From the NCBI GenBank assembly GCA_040904925.1, contig JBBDSP010000015.1, forward strand, positions 51,407 to 115,406: DNA of 64,000 bases, written 5' to 3'. This DNA is from Gracilimonas sp040904925. Lineage in GTDB: Bacteria; Bacteroidota; Rhodothermia; Balneolales; Balneolaceae. The notes beneath the pieces were generated by a model, which saw only the letters and a program-made list of their open reading frames with translations, was not told where the DNA came from and ran no database searches. Shown here piece by piece: positions 63,000-64,000 of the stretch; positions within the stretch are counted from its first letter, which is position 1, and each line of letters starts with the position of its first letter. The translations under genes were made by a program, and so were the position numbers.

Positions 63000-63986
63000 T
63001 TATCCTTCTTGTTTACTTTCCCAGGCACGCTGAACCGTTACACGGTCTTCATCGTCGGGAACAAATCCTTTGAGGTTTTCAAGATCGGTATCATTGATAT
63101 GATCGATGGCCTCTTTTGCAGTCATGTCGGTTGAAACCTGTCCGGAAGTTTTTTCTTCCTTCTCTTCTTCAGCATCCTCTTTTGCAGGAGCTTCGTCTTT
63201 GGTTTCTTCCTCAACTTCTTCTTTTGCGTCTTCTACTTCAGGTTCTTCAGTAGCTTCTGCAACATTTTCTTCCACAGCTTCAGCTGCTTCTTTTGCAGTT
63301 GGCTCTTCAGGAGCTGCTACATCTTCCTCTTCTACAACTTCAGGTGCAGCTTCGGCTTCAGCAACCGGCTTTTCAGCGGACTCTTCCTGTGTTTCTTCAA
63401 CGGCGGCTTCTTCAGCTGCAGCAGTTTCTTCTACTGATTCTTCAGCAGTATCACTTTCAGCTTCTTTTAAAGCATCTTCGATCTTATCTGCATCTGATTT
63501 AGGAGCGTCGTCCTCTTTTTTCTCAGCTTCTGCAGCAGCTTTTTCTGCTTCTACTTCAGCAGCGGCTTGCTTTGCTTTCTTCTGAAGCTGCTCTTTGTAT
63601 TCTTTTTCTTCGGCAGCGAGAACAGCTTTATAGTCTTCTTTGCGGCTGGCAGAGTCTTCTTTTTTGGAGTCTCTGTATTCTCCCCATTCAGACAGGGCTT
63701 TTTCAATTTCTTCTTCGCTCTTGCCCCAGTTCATGAGATGGCGCTTGTAAAGCAGGCCTTCTCTTCGAAGGATCTTGCGAACGGTATCGCTTGGTTGTGC
63801 GCCTGAGTCTAGCCAGTAAAAGATACGGTCTTCATTTAAGATCACTTCTTTCTTTTCGGTAACGTTGTCATAACGTCCTACTTGTTCTACAATTCGTCCG
63901 TCTCTGGCTTCGTGGCTTTCGGCTACTACAATATGCCAGATCGGTCGTTTCTTACGTCCTTTGCGTTGTAATCTGATTCTTAACAA
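63000..63986 (-). CDS. rpsP: 30S ribosomal protein S16 with a long acidic C-terminal extension
   Basis: A 328-residue protein. The first 80 residues are S16 (LRIRLQRKGRKKRPIWHIVV, GRIVEQVGRYDN, DRIFYWLDSGAQPSDTVRKIL). S16 is usually 80-180 residues. Here residues 85-130 form a charged helical stretch (NWGKSEEEIEKALSEWGEYR), then 130-285 is an Ala/Glu/Lys-rich low-complexity helix or disordered tail, and the last 40 residues (AKEAIDHINDTDLENLKGFV, DEDRVTVQRAWES) look like a small ordered module. First gene of the rpsP-rimM-trmD-rplS operon; its start is 14 bases from the window's right edge. Confidence 0.95.
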   Translation of the reverse strand: MLRIRLQRKGRKKRPIWHIVVAESHEARDGRIVEQVGRYDNVTEKKEVILNEDRIFYWLDSGAQPSDTVRKILRREGLLYKRHLMNWGKSEEEIEKALSEWGEYRDSKKEDSASRKEDYKAVLAAEEKEYKEQLQKKAKQAAAEVEAEKAAAEAEKKEDDAPKSDADKIEDALKEAESDTAEESVEETAAAEEAAVEETQEESAEKPVAEAEAAPEVVEEEDVAAPEEPTAKEAAEAVEENVAEATEEPEVEDAKEEVEEETKDEAPAKEDAEEEKEEKTSGQVSTDMTAKEAIDHINDTDLENLKGFVPDDEDRVTVQRAWESKQEG

Positions 63987-64000
63987 TGATGTTCTCCAAT

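Noticed and set aside
63106..63585. 159-residue serine/alanine-rich forward frame
   Set aside because: It is the complement of the acidic repeat-like tail of S16, a common artefact of low-complexity Ala/Glu codons.
1..64000. Search for CRISPR, prophage, insertion sequence or defence islands
   Set aside because: No repeat-spacer array, transposase, integrase or phage gene was seen on either strand; the only selfish-type locus is the PIN toxin-antitoxin pair.

Overview
The window reads as core chromosome of a free-living member of the Balneolaceae/Rhodothermia branch close to Bacteroidota. The support is indirect: TonB-dependent receptor and lipoprotein-rich gene content, promoter-like TAnnTTTG boxes, few clear Shine-Dalgarno sequences, a bacterial A-type RNase P RNA, an AT-leaning composition, and protein families typical of that group. 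No rRNA, phage, insertion sequence, integrase or CRISPR array is visible. About 62 protein-coding genes, one tRNA and one RNase P RNA fill nearly all of the sequence.

Layout. 1-4.6 kb: a truncated hemolysin III membrane protein, a pair of intergenic palindromes, an Nramp-like transporter and a secreted M14 peptidase. 4.6-10.7 kb: an operon of two tandem amidohydrolases plus an NTF2-like protein, an AsmA-like protein, a lipoprotein amidohydrolase and a membrane protein. 10.7-14 kb: a PIN-domain toxin-antitoxin pair with a palindromic operator, then metK and ruvB. 14-20 kb: ppk1, an ECF sigma factor with a TPR-bearing putative anti-sigma factor, scpA and an M28 peptidase lipoprotein. 20-26.9 kb: a secreted TPR-CHAT protein with a possible divergent 36-residue peptide gene, ftsY with a phosphatidyltransferase gene, a Nudix hydrolase, and an HTH/unknown pair. 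27-36.3 kb: a thioredoxin-fold protein, a PQQ-type sugar dehydrogenase, comEC, another amidohydrolase, xseB-dxs and queA. 36.4-43.2 kb: tRNA-Arg, an alpha/beta hydrolase, a probably frameshifted gene, a TonB-type receptor, DoxX, YceI and isoaspartyl peptidase.

44-49.7 kb: a cell-division/housekeeping cluster (yggS, two small membrane coiled-coil proteins, a DivIVA-domain protein, purine nucleoside phosphorylase) divergent from Nif3 and a coiled-coil protein that has lost its zinc ribbon, then rnpB. 49.7-60.6 kb: a DUF4010/MgtC membrane protein, smpB, a site-2 protease, arginine deiminase, a SirB1-like protein, an orphan histidine kinase with an OB-fold-like sensor, DUF72, an ATP-grasp enzyme and DUF1499. 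60.6-64 kb: adk and the classical rpsP-rimM-trmD-rplS operon, in which S16 carries a very long acidic tail.

Most of the window is ordinary housekeeping. The points that stand out are protein-level deviations (a metal-site-poor amidohydrolase next to an intact one, a cysteine-free zinc-ribbon homologue, an Nramp-like protein without the metal motif, a 328-residue S16), the CHAT/peptide pair, the OB-fold sensor kinase, and several families of short palindromes concentrated in intergenic gaps. All family calls come from reading the translated sequences and motifs; no database search was run.
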